Origin: Mayamaea pseudoterrestris
Lineage: Eukaryota; Bacillariophyta; Bacillariophyceae; Sellaphorales; Sellaphoraceae
Direction of reading: 5' to 3'
DNA: 64,000 bases
Assembly: GCA_027923505.1 (NCBI GenBank)
Contig: BROI01000002.1
Coordinates: 2,356,001 to 2,420,000 of the forward strand
A model generated the notes under the pieces. The model searched no databases. It was given only the letters and a program-made list of their open reading frames with translations, and was not told the origin of the DNA. The position numbers and the translations under genes were made by a program. Below are positions 1-11,462 of this stretch, piece by piece; within the stretch, counting starts at the first letter, position 1, and the number at the start of each line of letters is the position of its first letter.

Positions 1-3000
1 ATCATTTATCTGATTTAATTCCGTTCGAATCGCATCCGTCCACAGCGTGTTGCCGTTGATCTCGTCGAGAGCTTTCGCATCTTTATAATTGCGCGGCAAC
101 CTTACGCCGAATTTGTAGCGTACGCCGTTTGCTTTCGATTTTCGTTTCGCCGCTGTTACCATCTGTCGAAACTTCTTTCGCTTCCGAGTGTAATGCTCCA
201 GCTGCTTCCATCCTGGCTTGTCGAGTAAGCCGTGCTTGAGTCCATACTCTGCGATCGTTATCGGATCGTCCTTCTTCATGATCGCGAGAGGCTCCCACGT
301 CGTCGTTCCGTCAGTCCATTCGACGAGAACGTTACTTGAACTTCCTTTGTATGTCGGATCGTTCGGTTTCAAATTAAGCTCGTGTCCGATTACCTTCGTG
401 AATACCCACTGAGTCGCCGGATCGTTTCGTATATCTTCGTCCATCTGTCGTTCGATTAAATCCGACAGTTCGTTGTAACTTATTAAGTCTTTCGCTGGCT
501 CCTCTCCCATTTGGATTAGGAAACCTTTCGTCGTTTCGAGTAGCTCGTTATCGCGTACTTCGATATATTCGCATACAGTCGCTCGCATTTTCTGACCGTT
601 TTCGTGTTCCCTTACGAACGTGCGTCCGATGAGTTCGCTTGGAGAGAACAGAGGGCATTTATTCCCTGATTCTTGCTCAGCCCTTCTGAAGAACTTCGCT
701 GGTACGTTGGCGTGGTTCGCCATCGGAATTGTTTCGTCGTCGTTTCCTTCGTAGTTGTCGTGACTACTTTCTGTCGCATGCGTGCTATGGTAGCGTCCTG
801 TCGCGAGATCTGGAGTTTCAAAATTTCGCTCGCTTGCGCGTGTAGCTTCTTCAGAAATCTCCCCTCCAGACTCAGGGAAGGAAGGCAACTCTCGTGGTAA
901 CAAGTAGCTGCGCGAGACCACGTTGGAGCGCGGAATCGCCTGAAGCGTGTCGTCCGTCAGAACGAGAAAAGTCATGTGCGGACCGCTATTCTCTGCGATG
1001 CCCACGAATCGGCCGTTGCCAGATCGTACCGCCGAGGGAAACTCCCCTGCGCCTCAAACGTGACCGGTTCCCACCACTTGAAATGTAACAAAGGCGAAAT
1101 ATCCGGCAGATTTCCGAACGCAACTTCCGTTGGCGTGCGCCATCCCAGCGATTTCGTCGCGAGGACGTTCAGTATCATGATTACGAATTTAATCAGCAAA
1201 ACCCAGCAATGGCCTGGCGAACCCGAATCTCGTTGGAGGTTCTCCATCATTGGCTTAATGTGCGACGTGTGACGTTCGCATGGATTTTGTTCTGGATGAC
1301 CCGGTTCTGTGGTCACTTGAGGAATATTGTACATCCGACAGAGATCACTCACAGCCTTGCCAGTCTCCGACTTGGCATTGTCGCTGAGCAGTCCGTTAGG
1401 AGCGCCCACTTCGCGGATAAAATCCTCTAACGCGTTTGACATTTCGCTCTCCGACTTCATCGGGTAGCCGCGCGTGTAAAAACTTTCTCGTCCAACAAAG
1501 AGCTGCATCTTAGTAGCTCCCCCATGCCCTAGAATTCCATCATCCAAAGCTGGCGTGTCAGAGTGTATCGTGTCCGTGGCGAATAGTTCGCGCAACCGCT
1601 GAACGTTCGCGGCCGGAAATCGTGATTTCGTGAGGTGTCGAAATGGTAATCGCGGGTGTGCGCTGAGATGATACCATGCTTCCGTGTGACGTAAAGTCTG
1701 TTGAACGCGCTCAGTCGGGACCCATCCGAGGTACGGCCGAAGAGCATTATAGTCCGGTTCCTTGCTTCTTAGCTTCCGCAAATTAACGCGTGAAAACTGA
1801 GCGTGTCGCACGCACCGATTGATCAGTACGTCAAGTTCGTCGCCAGTGCGTGTCGGCGTGTGACGATTGCGGTGCGTGATACCGTCATCGTCGAATCGTT
1901 CGTCGAAAGATCCATAATCGTGATCTCGTTCGTCGAAATCGTCGTGCGCGTGCTCGACATCGTAAACAGTCGGGTCCCACGGCACGTCCGACGTCATGAT
2001 GACAGTCGGATACTTATCCAAATCATCGAACGTGGGTTTCGTCACGTCCAAGTACACCAGGCCGTCGCGAATCGCCAATGGCAAAACGTAGCCTCCAATG
2101 TTCGTCGTAATTCGTTGCGTTCCGCCAAACATGGTCGGAATATCGTCGACGCGATGTCCCATTGCGCGCAATTGATTCGGGCAATGAATCGTCGGTCCGT
2201 CTCGCTTTAAAGCATACTGGTGACACAGAAGCAGAATGGTTTCGCCACTAAGGGTCTTTGCCAGTCCAGCTGCAGTGCCAATCTTGAGAGCTGGGACAAT
2301 ATGATCGTCAATACCAGTCACATCCACCTCGGCGTTCGTTTCCGAAACGACGAGCATGTCTCCTCCGCATAAGCCTCCGTTCGCGCCGCTGTCGATGAGC
2401 GCGCCTTCGTTGATCCGCTCGTAGTGTGCGCGATTGACGCGCATACGACGATGCATGTTGAAGCTGAATGTACCTCGTCCGGTGTTATCAGTCGTCAACG
2501 ATCCTGTCACTTGCTGAGTTGTAGTACTCGCATTGTTCGCTTGCAGAACCGATCGTGCAGCCGTTTGGACTGACATTCCACTATTGCCGGGCTGAATATT
2601 AATCGTGCCAGGAACGCTTGCGTGATCGTTCGCTACAGATTCCGTCGCGTGACGCTCTTGATGCGCCGCGTTGACTTGCGTCTGCGTCGTAGCCGTGCCT
2701 CGTTGGTTGCGCGGTCGCCATCCGTTTTCGGGTGTCTTGGGCGCCGTCGCACGCTTGTCCTTCAACTGCTTTCGCTGATCAAACTTCATCTCCAACCAGA
2801 CTTCATCCTTCACGCTCGCGTGAGGTTTCTTCATGATCGCTGCGAATCGTTCCGCCGATAAGCCGCTTGGAGTCGCGCCGCCATTGCCGCCGCCGCCTCC
2901 TTTCGTTCCACTAGACTGCGCTTGATTGATTGTGCGCTTAGTCTTCGTCGTCGATGGATGTTTCTTGTCATACTTGATGCAGCACTCTTCTAAGTGCGCG

Positions 3001-4290
3001 TACAACTGCGCGAAATTGTCTTCCGAGTCGTGTTGCCCCATGTGTTTCTTGATGGCAATCATTCCGTCAAAACCTGCTAGTGATGCGCTGAATCCAGTGT
3101 GCTCGGAGAAAGCGTCGCGTAGCATGTCGTATCGTTGTAAACCTGTCAGAGCTTCTGCGTCCATTTCGAGCAGCCAGATGACTTTCTTGTAGAACAGTGC
3201 GAGAAATTCGATCGTCGGCCGTGACCACTTCTCGGTCAGCCGCATTCCCTGCAGTTCCGTTCGCGCGCGTTCCTTCTCGATGTGAGCAGTAGCGCCTTCT
3301 TCGTATCGCGTTCGCAATCGTTGGTAGACTTCGCGTCCGTCCATCGTCTTCTTGAACTGCTGTACTGCGAGTGATGCAGACGGAGTTCGACAGTGCGTGA
3401 GAAAGATCCTGTATACAAACACATTCTTCTTTGCATACGCCTTCTGTTCTTTCGGTCCCTTTTCCTTCGGGTCATAATCGTCGTCAAAGACTTCGTGGAA
3501 GTCATGCAATGTAGCGATGACTTTCAACTCGGAAATCCACTGTTTCCACGAGGAATCCAGCTTCATTTCTTTACAATCCCTCGCCGAGAACTTGATAGAC
3601 TTCGTAAATTGGTCTGAATACTTCTCGTCGTCTTCGTCGTCGCCGAGGTCCAGTACGGATGTCGGTGACTGCTTCGTGTCCACGTCCACGCTCGTCGGTG
3701 GCACCTTGTCGGCCGAGTCGGGCTTCGACTCGTCGCCTTCGTTCGTTAGCGTGGAGTCCTTGGATTCGTCCTTCTTGGATTCCGTTTCGCTTTCCTTCGC
3801 TGGAGGTTTCGCTCCGCTTCCGCTGCCCACGCTCGCAATGTTGCGCGCTTGGACTCGTTCCTTCGCTCGTGCTGTGACGAACGTCGCCAGCGTTTCGGTG
3901 GTCAGTTGCGACCATGTCTTGATGTCCGGCGACTCTTGCGCCAAATACCATTCGATCGCGTTCGTGATCGTGCGTTGTTTCATCTTCGTTAGCGAGTGTT
4001 CGCTCGTTTCCTGCGTGACATTGTCGCCATCGTCAGTCGTCGTCGTTGTCGTCGTCGTGACGTTCCACTTCGTCGCGAAATCGTCGTACTCCATCTCGAT
4101 CAATTGCGTAAGCGATTCTACTCCGAGTTCGTCGAATAACTCCTTGAACTGAGGATCTTGGAAAACGCCTACGTTCTCTTCGTAAACATGCGCAAACGCC
4201 GCGTCTTTCTGCGCGCGAGTTTCCGCCATCGTTGTCGTCGTGACAATGTTCTTGCTATCACCTGCGGAACTTTCCGGGCCAAGAACCAAC
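1..4290 (-). mobile_element. Ty1/copia LTR retrotransposon (diatom CoDi-like), left part off window
   Basis: Reading on the minus strand, a coding region of about 1,100 residues (972-4289) carries a gag-like N-terminal half, then an aspartic protease motif (IDSGANGG), then an integrase core with the spaced acidic residues and the PEQNPCERH segment before the family's GWRTP block. Between 1 and 900 the reverse-transcriptase start follows, including an RNYKDAKALDEINGN-type block usual in diatom copia elements, and the element runs off the left edge. Domain order protease-integrase-reverse transcriptase marks Ty1/copia rather than gypsy. The part in view looks nearly whole with very few breaks, so the copy is probably fairly young. 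The first Met that fits the family is near 4229, within the open stretch starting at 4289. No host function is implied. Confidence 0.9.
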
Positions 4291-4299
4291 GTGCGTCCA

Positions 4300-4690
4300 C
4301 GTTACTTCGTAAATCAATAGTACTCTTCGTCGATAAAGTCTCTATGCCGAGGCAATGAGTCTCAAGACAGTGTTAATCTTGTAACTTGTAAATCAAATCG
4401 TTGCACCTTTCGCTTGTAGCTGTCCTTGGATGGCCAATCCAAGCTTGCAGTTGCTACAATACGAGAGACGAATAAATCGCTTTCTTAACTCTTCAAGCTT
4501 AGTAAGTCTGCTTGTTTCTACTCTATATCGCACTAGTTTCAGCAATATACTTGTTGAATCGCTTCGAAGCCGTCGCTGCCACGCATCACGCGATCGTGAG
4601 GCTGTGGTGAGCCGCGAGTGCCGCTGTGTCACCCTATCGGACATTCGGTGTGACTTGCCCGATTTTCGCTGTTTTCGTTCGCATCCTGCA
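4300..4690 (-). repeat. Candidate 5' LTR/leader of the copia element
   Basis: This stretch lies between the gag start and the point where older copia reverse-transcriptase similarity stops (near 4690). It has no coding similarity and sits where a 5' LTR and primer-binding leader would be. Its minus-strand 5' end can be read as TG, which fits an LTR border, but the matching 3' LTR is outside the window and I could not fix a primer-binding site. The call rests on position only. Confidence 0.4.
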
Positions 4691-6021
4691 AGGACAACGG
4701 GAGCGTAAACGCTTGGCTCAGCGCCATCTTCATCTTTAAGATCTTGGCGGTCGCCTCTGACACAGAATCTCGCTTTGAACTTGCGAATACTCATGTCGAC
4801 GGCTCGCTTCACTTTGAAGACCCAGGTTGTTGGAATGACTTGCTTGCCTTTGGGAACTTTTGATTTGTGAATCCATTCAAACGTTCCTTTGCTAAAGAGC
4901 GCGTCCATTTCGCCCTGCATGGCAGTCATCCACTTGGCTTGGCTTTCCTCGTCTGCTCAGCAAATGTCCCGGTAAGTAGGAGAATCTGGTCGACTGCGCT
5001 CTTTAGAGGCATACAAATGCATGTGAATCTTCCATCATGCATGGAGTAGGAGTTCGTGGCTCACCAGAACCTCATCATTGTTCATCCGTATCAAATTCAG
5101 GAGGCATCACCCAATCTTGGCTGGGACCGTTTTGTGTCGGGCACATTGGATCCGAGTCGATGGCTATCCAAACAGAGCATGAAGGCATTACCATTACTGT
5201 CACTGACAGGAAACCCGAACATGGGTTTCAGCTCACCAGTCTGGGATGGGAACTCATCGTCAACCGCTTGGTTGCGCGACACGGTCTCCGAACGCCGCAA
5301 GAACGCCTTGCTGGCTCACTCGGATTGTTACAGCTAAGAAAGTCTCTTCGTCAGAGCCTGTGGATCTCTGAACCATTGAGGAGAAAGGAGCCTCTGCAGA
5401 CTCGTCCTCTTGCTCGGGTTCTTCGTCAACTTCCTTGTCAGAGACGGAGTCAACGGCAATAGGAGCTTGTACATTAGCTAAACCTTGAGTTGGCGCTTCA
5501 GTTGGTGCTTCGGTTGGCTGGCCGCCTTCTGGGGCTGGCTCTTGGCTTGGCACAACGTCAACGTCTGTAAACAACTCTTCAGTAGCTTCTGCACTGCTCT
5601 TGTCTCTGCGGTGAAACTCAGCTTCTTCCTCAGTCCAGTAGTCCTCTCTTAACTGCGCTGGATACAAGTCTGCCTCGAGCTCCTCCATGTCAAGGTAAAG
5701 CTCTCGGTTTGACCGAAACAGGCGGATCCATAGCGGGTCTGCGTCGTCAAAGCCAGGGTTTGCCACCGTCTGGAACAGCTCATCATACACCACATGAAAT
5801 TGTGGTGACACGTGCTGAGTAACCAGATTCCGGATGAGACCAACGGTTGATGAATGAGCTGTAGACATGCCCAGAAACTGGCCTCGCCTTGAGCGTGGGC
5901 GCCATTTCGGGATCTTCTTTTTGTCTTGCAGCTTTGGATCTAACACGAAGGTTGGACAACCCCAAACTCTTGCACGGCTAAGGTTTGCACCTCCACCGGA
6001 GACACCGGACATCACTTCCAA
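4690..6021 (-). mobile_element. Older Ty1/copia fragment (integrase C-terminal part to reverse-transcriptase start)
   Basis: On the minus strand, 6021-5260 encodes the segment after the integrase core (motifs VWGCPTFVLDP, RRGQFLGMS, VSPQFHVVYD), followed by an acidic linker rich in Glu and Pro. Nearer 4930-4690 comes the reverse-transcriptase entry block with TTWVFKVKR and FKARFCVRGD. These motifs are typical of copia pol. It is a different copia subfamily from its neighbour, lacks gag, protease and the integrase catalytic core, and looks broken by a few changes, so it is probably the older of the two. The similarity ends where the younger element begins, which suggests a nested insertion. 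Confidence 0.85.
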
Positions 6022-6443
6022 AGGCGTTAATTTCTATGCGGCCAGTCTTATATGCCGTCGTCGCAGAACGATGAGGTGGCCCGGCGCCTCGCCGCGCCGA
6101 AAAATAGCATTGCACCGGGAGTCTGACCTGACTGCGTGGTACACATCGACACCACTACTACGAGTACTGTACTGTACTGTACCACATGATGATGTTATGG
6201 TGGTTACGGTCGGTTGCATCAATAATGCTGTTCGACCTTTTCGTTTGATGCAAACTGGATACAATATACAAAGCAAAGCTTACTTAAGAATGAGTACAGG
6301 TATGAAACATCAGCAACACTCATCGTCAAAGCCTCCAGTGCACGAGCCTGCAGATCCGTCAACGTAAAAGAGCCGACGCGGGAACACTAACCATTTACAG
6401 TTTGTGCGCCTCGGAACACACACTCTCAGAAAGATCAGGTTTG
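6022..6443. other. Intergenic stretch, nothing recognised
   Basis: About 420 bp between the copia fragment and the stop codon of importin beta. I see no gene, long repeat or RNA signature. It should contain the importin 3' end. Confidence 0.5.
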
Positions 6444-9306
6444 TTAGTACTCAGATTGGTACGGAACAAATTCCTTCTTGGTCATGGCTTGCAGGATGCC
6501 ACTGAGCCGATGCGCGCTTAGCCGAGTTTCGTCGTCCGTTGCGTCCTTGGCTTCGTCTATGAATGTGTCGACAAACTCATCGAAATTGGCAGGCGATTGC
6601 AGTACATCTTCCTGAGCCACATTATCATAAACGTCGCTAATCAAGTCAACGGCCATGGCCAAGACACGATTGTCCTTGCCTGAGTGCGATGTCTGCAGGG
6701 ACTGGAGGAAGCAAGCGCAATGAGATACATACTCCGGAAAAAAGGAGAGCTTGCATTCCTTTTTGATTTTGGAAAAAATGTCTTTATAGGCTGAGAGAAC
6801 AGCGATTCGAAGGTCGTTCACAAGGTTGCCATTATTGACGCCGACTTGGGTCAAGCACTCCCGTGAAGCTACCGCAGAGTTGCCAGAAACTCCAGGCATC
6901 ATGCGGGTGAAATCACCAATGCAACCGATAAGCTTCGGCTCAATGTCCAGAGCGACAGGAAATAGCGAGAGCATACGCATGAGAGCGTCCACAATGTCTT
7001 CATATACTGGACTAGGAAAAGGACCACTGGCAGTGCCTATTTCGAACAAGAGTTCTACCGCGGCAGCGCAGACTCGTTTTTCGGCCAGGCTGCAAAGAAT
7101 AGTCGGGAGGATATCACGAATATGTCCCTAATCGATTAAGAAAGGTGAACCGTCAAGGTGAGAACAAGTTTACGAATCATTGTATAAAATCCGAATTTAA
7201 CGACTCACCATGAAGTCGTTTCCCAAGCCAGCAGCGACGGCAGATATGAGCTGATATGCATTCATAACGCAATCTTCCTCAAAATTGACACTTATAATGA
7301 TCATGCGCAACATATCAATAATCACTTTCGCTTCGGCACTTCCATCTGCTGCTGGCAAGCGCTTGAAGATAGCATTCACGAAAACACAATAATGCGGCAT
7401 CAATATTTTATAGCTTGACGGAGTCAATAAAATTTCGACGCGAATATGAATACATTGCAATAGCTCCTTCAAGATGACGATGGTATCCTTCGCGCCCGAC
7501 GTAATTAAATTGGCAATCGCCACCGCCGCTTCAGTACGAAGATTGTCGCTCCCCCCTTGCTCCGTCGCTAACATCAGCTGCGTAATCAAAGGATCCATGT
7601 CTACCGACAACAAACTGGTATCATCATCTGCATTGATGCGACAGTTGATAGCTATGCTGGCAATGGCTGATGCAGCAATGATAGCAGTGTTCCCACGCCG
7701 CACTTTAAGTTCATTGATCAGAAATCGAAGGATCGAATGGACTTGAGCCTCCTGGAGTGCGGCAATATGGTATCGGCAAACGTTCGATACAGCGCTCATG
7801 GTCGAGTGTATGAGAGTCGTGTGAGGATCTGCCAGGGTGGCGAGGAACGTTGGAAGAGTGCGCTGGATATGGAGGCTTATAACCTTCGTCGTTACGCTCT
7901 CCAAGATACAACTAAAGGCCGTGATAGCAGCCCCTCGCAGCCGCCAGTTTTCCATTTCTAATTTCTCTTCGAGAGCATGAACGACGAGAGGAACAATATC
8001 GTCTTGAAGGACCCGGCTAAGCACTTTCAATCCGTGTGCTGCACTAGCACTTAATTCATTCTCCTCTACGTCGTCAACATCGTCCGCGTGCGGCTGCAGC
8101 AGCTCCAAAATCACCAACGTATAGGCTTTCATCGCAAATTGGTCTGGTAGCAAATTGGTGTCCTTTCCATTCGTAACAGCGTTGTTCCAGACTTGAATGG
8201 CCCGGGTCTTGCACAAACTCGGCCAGGCGGAACTGCACAAAATTACGCACATCCAAGAAAGCATATCGCTTTCGTGCTTGCGAAGTAACTTGAAGTGATA
8301 CTTGGCTGCGTTGGCCAAACAATCTAACGCCTTTGAGACCAATTGTATGTCCGGTGAGGCGATGGCTAACTTAATTGCCTTAAGGATAGCACCGCGTGTC
8401 TCCTTGTCTTCCATACTCTTCTGGTAGAACTCCAGCGCACTGTAAAGAGCGTTGAAAGCAACATAGCGCATGCGATTCGAGTTAGGAGCGTGGCAGCCAT
8501 GCACCATGGTTGTGAACATGCTAATTTCAATCGAGGTTGGTAGCTGCCTTTGATAACCAAACTGGGCAATAAACTCCAAAGAAAATTGCAGGCATTTCAG
8601 CAGCATGATCCTGGAAGTTTTAAGAGTGGTCGTCGTCGATGAGATGGCTTTAAAAAGAGCAACCAGAGCAGGCCATTCGTCAAGCGTCAGCTCAAAGGCG
8701 GCGACTGCAGCAGTCACAACGCAGACAGCATGATATACCGCAGCATCATCATCGTCATTTTGAGCCATTTCCAGCGCTTGCATCAGCAACGTCTTGATAT
8801 TCTTGCGAGTCAACGGATCCACTTTCGCCCAGAGTTCATGTACAGCGGCAGCCAAATACGTTGCCGCCTTAGGACTGGTAGACGTTCGATTTGAAACGAC
8901 GAGGCGAGCGAGAGAGCTGCAATAGTCACCATAGTTGCTGGACTTCCAGCTTCCGAGAGCGGCGACCGTTGCGTTCGTTGCTACCCCATCTGCAGCGGGA
9001 AATGAAGAAAAGTGAGCGTGAGGAGAAATGGGAAGAATTAACACAGAACCTTGCCGAACCGTCAACGAATGTAATCTAAAAGCGTGCAGCATAATCAGGA
9101 TTCGATATGGCATCCTCTTGCCCGCCATCAGTTCCATTATTAAAATCACGGCGGAGTAGAGACCATTTCATAATTTAGGTGCGCGGTGGTGAATATCAGT
9201 CGCACCGATCAGCGAAAACGTCCGACACGGCATGAAGCATGAGTCACTTACCATCGTCCTGATACTGTTCAGTTGCCGCCAAGAGCAATGAGGTCATTTT
9301 AGTCAT
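6444..9306 (-). CDS. KPNB1: Importin subunit beta-1 (karyopherin beta), 839 aa, 3 exons
   Basis: Nuclear transport receptor that binds importin alpha or cargo, Ran-GTP and FG nucleoporins. Exons are 9306-9252, 8989-7209 and 7127-6444. Both introns have GT-AG borders (GTAAGT donor with CTGCAG acceptor; GTGAGT donor with TTAG acceptor) and the joined frame is exactly 839 codons plus stop, close to the 860-880 of animal and yeast homologues. The N-terminal third has the importin-N pattern ending in KVDPLTRKNIKTLLMQAL. The centre has HEAT repeats, including ENWRLRGAAITAFSCILE, the block that is very conserved in this family. I chose the ATG at 9306 because family members start just before this segment. 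The frame stays open upstream to 9708 with a Cys-rich leader that importins do not have. A tandem repeat lies directly upstream. Confidence 0.9.
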
Positions 9307-9649
9307 TGGTGATGATGTTTTGCATCCGTGACCTTCCAAGCACTCCAGCTCGCCGTCTTCCATGTCCGGAGCTTTGATCGAGCAAGCTGGATCTAGCGCG
9401 AAGGGGTGCGCGGGACGCCGGCACTTCTGGCATTTATATCGTTTCATGATACGCTTATCACGATGCTGGCATTCAGCGTTGCTGCACTCGCTACCGTCGA
9501 CGTCCATTACTTTGGCGAATATGGCAATGCGGCTTCTTCCGTTCGTTCCTGAAAAAAATACTTTGCAAGGGATCATCGCCATGGATCCCAACCGTCGCGC
9601 CGAAACCCGAGTACCGGTACGATTAATGCTATGGTCGAGAAGCTTTAAC
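9307..9649 (-). other. Open, Cys-rich leader upstream of importin beta
   Basis: The minus frame of importin exon 1 remains open through this stretch. It encodes CQKCRRPAHPF and several other Cys residues, with a possible Met at about 9510 (MDVDGSEC) and a splice-acceptor-like TTTTTTTCAG near 9550. It may be 5' UTR, an extra exon or chance. Nothing else is seen here. Confidence 0.3.
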
Positions 9650-10990
9650 CATCCTGCGGATCTGGAGGCAGGGAACAAGCAGGAGGCAAATGCACATAGT
9701 GAATGCACTATACACTATCCAGATGTGTCCTTGGATCATACCCAAAGCCAGTTTACAAAGAGGTTATGGGGATCTGATGTTTGCCACTGCTAGGTTAGGC
9801 AGTCACATAGTACCTGCCAACAAACGCTGCTGACCTGAAGGCAAAAGGCAAGCAGGAGGCTGATGCACAAACCAAATTCACCAAGGAGGTAGGTCTTGTG
9901 CCCTTGGAGCATGCACAGTGGCTGTACGCATAGAGTTTGTGGGCACTTCATGTTTGCCACTGCTAGGTTGGTGTTTGGCAGTTGGGTAGCACATACCAGC
10001 AACTCCTGCGGATCTGGAGGCAGGCAACAAGCAGGAGGCAAATGCACATAGTGAATGCACTATACACTATCCATTTGTGACCTGGGATCATGCCCCAAGC
10101 CAGTTTACAAAGAGGTTGTGGGGATCTGATGTTTGCCACTGCTAGCATAGGCAGTCACATAGTACCTACCAACAGAAGCTGCTCACCTGAAGGAAAAAGG
10201 CAAACAGGATGCTGATGCGCAAACCCAATTCACCAAGGAGGTATGTCTTGTGCCTTTGGATCATGCACAGTGGCTGTATGCATATAGTGTGTGGGCACTT
10301 CATGTTTGCCACTGCTAGGTTGGTGTTTGGCAGTTGGGTAGTAGAAACCAGCAACTCCTGCGGATCTGGAGGGAGGCAACAAGCAGGAGACAAATGCACA
10401 TAATGAATGCAATATACACTATCCATTTGTGACCTTGGATCATGCCCCAAGCCAGTTTAAAAAGAGGTTGTGGGGATCTGATGTTTGCCACTGCTAGGTT
10501 AGGCAGTCACATAGTACCTGCCAACAGAAGCTGCTGACCTGAAGCAAAAAGGCAAGCAGGAGGCTGATGCGCAAACAAAATTCACCAAGGAGGTATGTCT
10601 TGTGCCCTTAAATCATGCACAGTGGCTGTACACATAGAGTTTGTGGGCACTTTATGTTTGCCACTGCTAGGTTGGTGTTCGGCAGTTGGGTAGTACATAC
10701 CAGCATTCCTGCGGATCTGGAGGCAGGCGACAAGCAGGAGGCAAATGCACATAGTGATGCACTATACACTATCCATTTGTAACCTTGGATCATGCCTTAA
10801 GCCAGTTTACAAAGAGGTTGTGGGGATCTGATGTATGTTTGCCACTGCTAGGATAGGCAGTCACATAGTACCTACCAACAGACGCTGCTGATCTGAAGGC
10901 AAAAGGCAAGCAGGAGGCTGATGCGCCAACCAAATTCACCAAGGAGGTATGTCTTGATCCCTTGGATCATGCACAGTGACTGTACGCAAT
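9650..10990. repeat. 352-bp tandem repeat built of two diverged ~176-bp monomers, about 3.8 copies
   Basis: The word CCTGCGGATCTGGAGG recurs at 9653, 10005, 10357 and 10709, exactly 352 bp apart each time. Inside each unit are two related halves. Both contain AAGCAGGAGG followed by ATGCACA, a CCTTGGATCATG-like block, and TTTGCCACTGCTAGGTT, spaced about 176 bp. One half continues with AGGCAGTCACATAGTACC and the other with GGCAGTTGGGTAG. So the array is an A-B dimer repeated, the last B ending near 10990. Copies are about 95% alike between dimers but the halves are much more diverged. Several short open frames in it are by-products of the repeat. Confidence 0.92.
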
Positions 10991-11462
10991 ACAAGTGATG
11001 GTACGGCTCGCCCCAGTTGACCGTGCCAAGACTTTCAAGATGACGGGTACTTGGTACATAATGCCGTGAGATAGCAATCATCTTTTGGCTATATGATACA
11101 ATGTGATCCCAGATTAAATGTTTTCATTTATTATTGTGTAGGCTACAATTCGTATTGCAACTGCAAACACTACTCCAGCAGGAAAGTCTCAGTTCCATGA
11201 CGAGTTGGAGAATGGAGATGAGTTGAAAAAGTTTCAGGCGTGGTATTTGCAGAAGATATGACAAATATTCCTGGACTAAATGACTTTCTTGAACTAACAC
11301 TTCTCGATGGCATGGAGGGACAGCTTCTTAAGTGGAAACTGCAGGATCTTATGTACAATCGCCAAGAAAGGTCGGACTAAACGCTTTCTTGCCTTCACCT
11401 ACTGGTAGGACAGATAAACCTGATGAGTCCATTGGAATCAGAGAGTTTTAAAACTATTCCGG
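10991..11462. other. Intergenic, with a possible gene remnant
   Basis: Between the repeat array and the ELP1 stop. On the plus strand, 11149-11262 and about 11260-11380 give two short protein-like stretches (for example FLELTLLDGMEGQLLKWKL) after a TGTGTAG acceptor-like site. I do not recognise them. They could be a degraded exon. No other feature is seen. Confidence 0.3.

Noticed and set aside
3517-4152. 211-codon plus-strand frame opposite the copia gag region
   Set aside because: A Ser/Val-rich mirror of the acidic and Thr-rich gag frame on the minus strand.
5867-6367. 166-codon plus-strand frame
   Set aside because: Half of it is antisense to the copia fragment and the rest has no protein-like pattern.
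9790-11081. Several 60-94-codon minus-strand frames in the 352-bp repeat (starts like MHSLCAFASC)
   Set aside because: The same peptide recurs because the DNA repeats; frames shift between units and no homologue is recognised.
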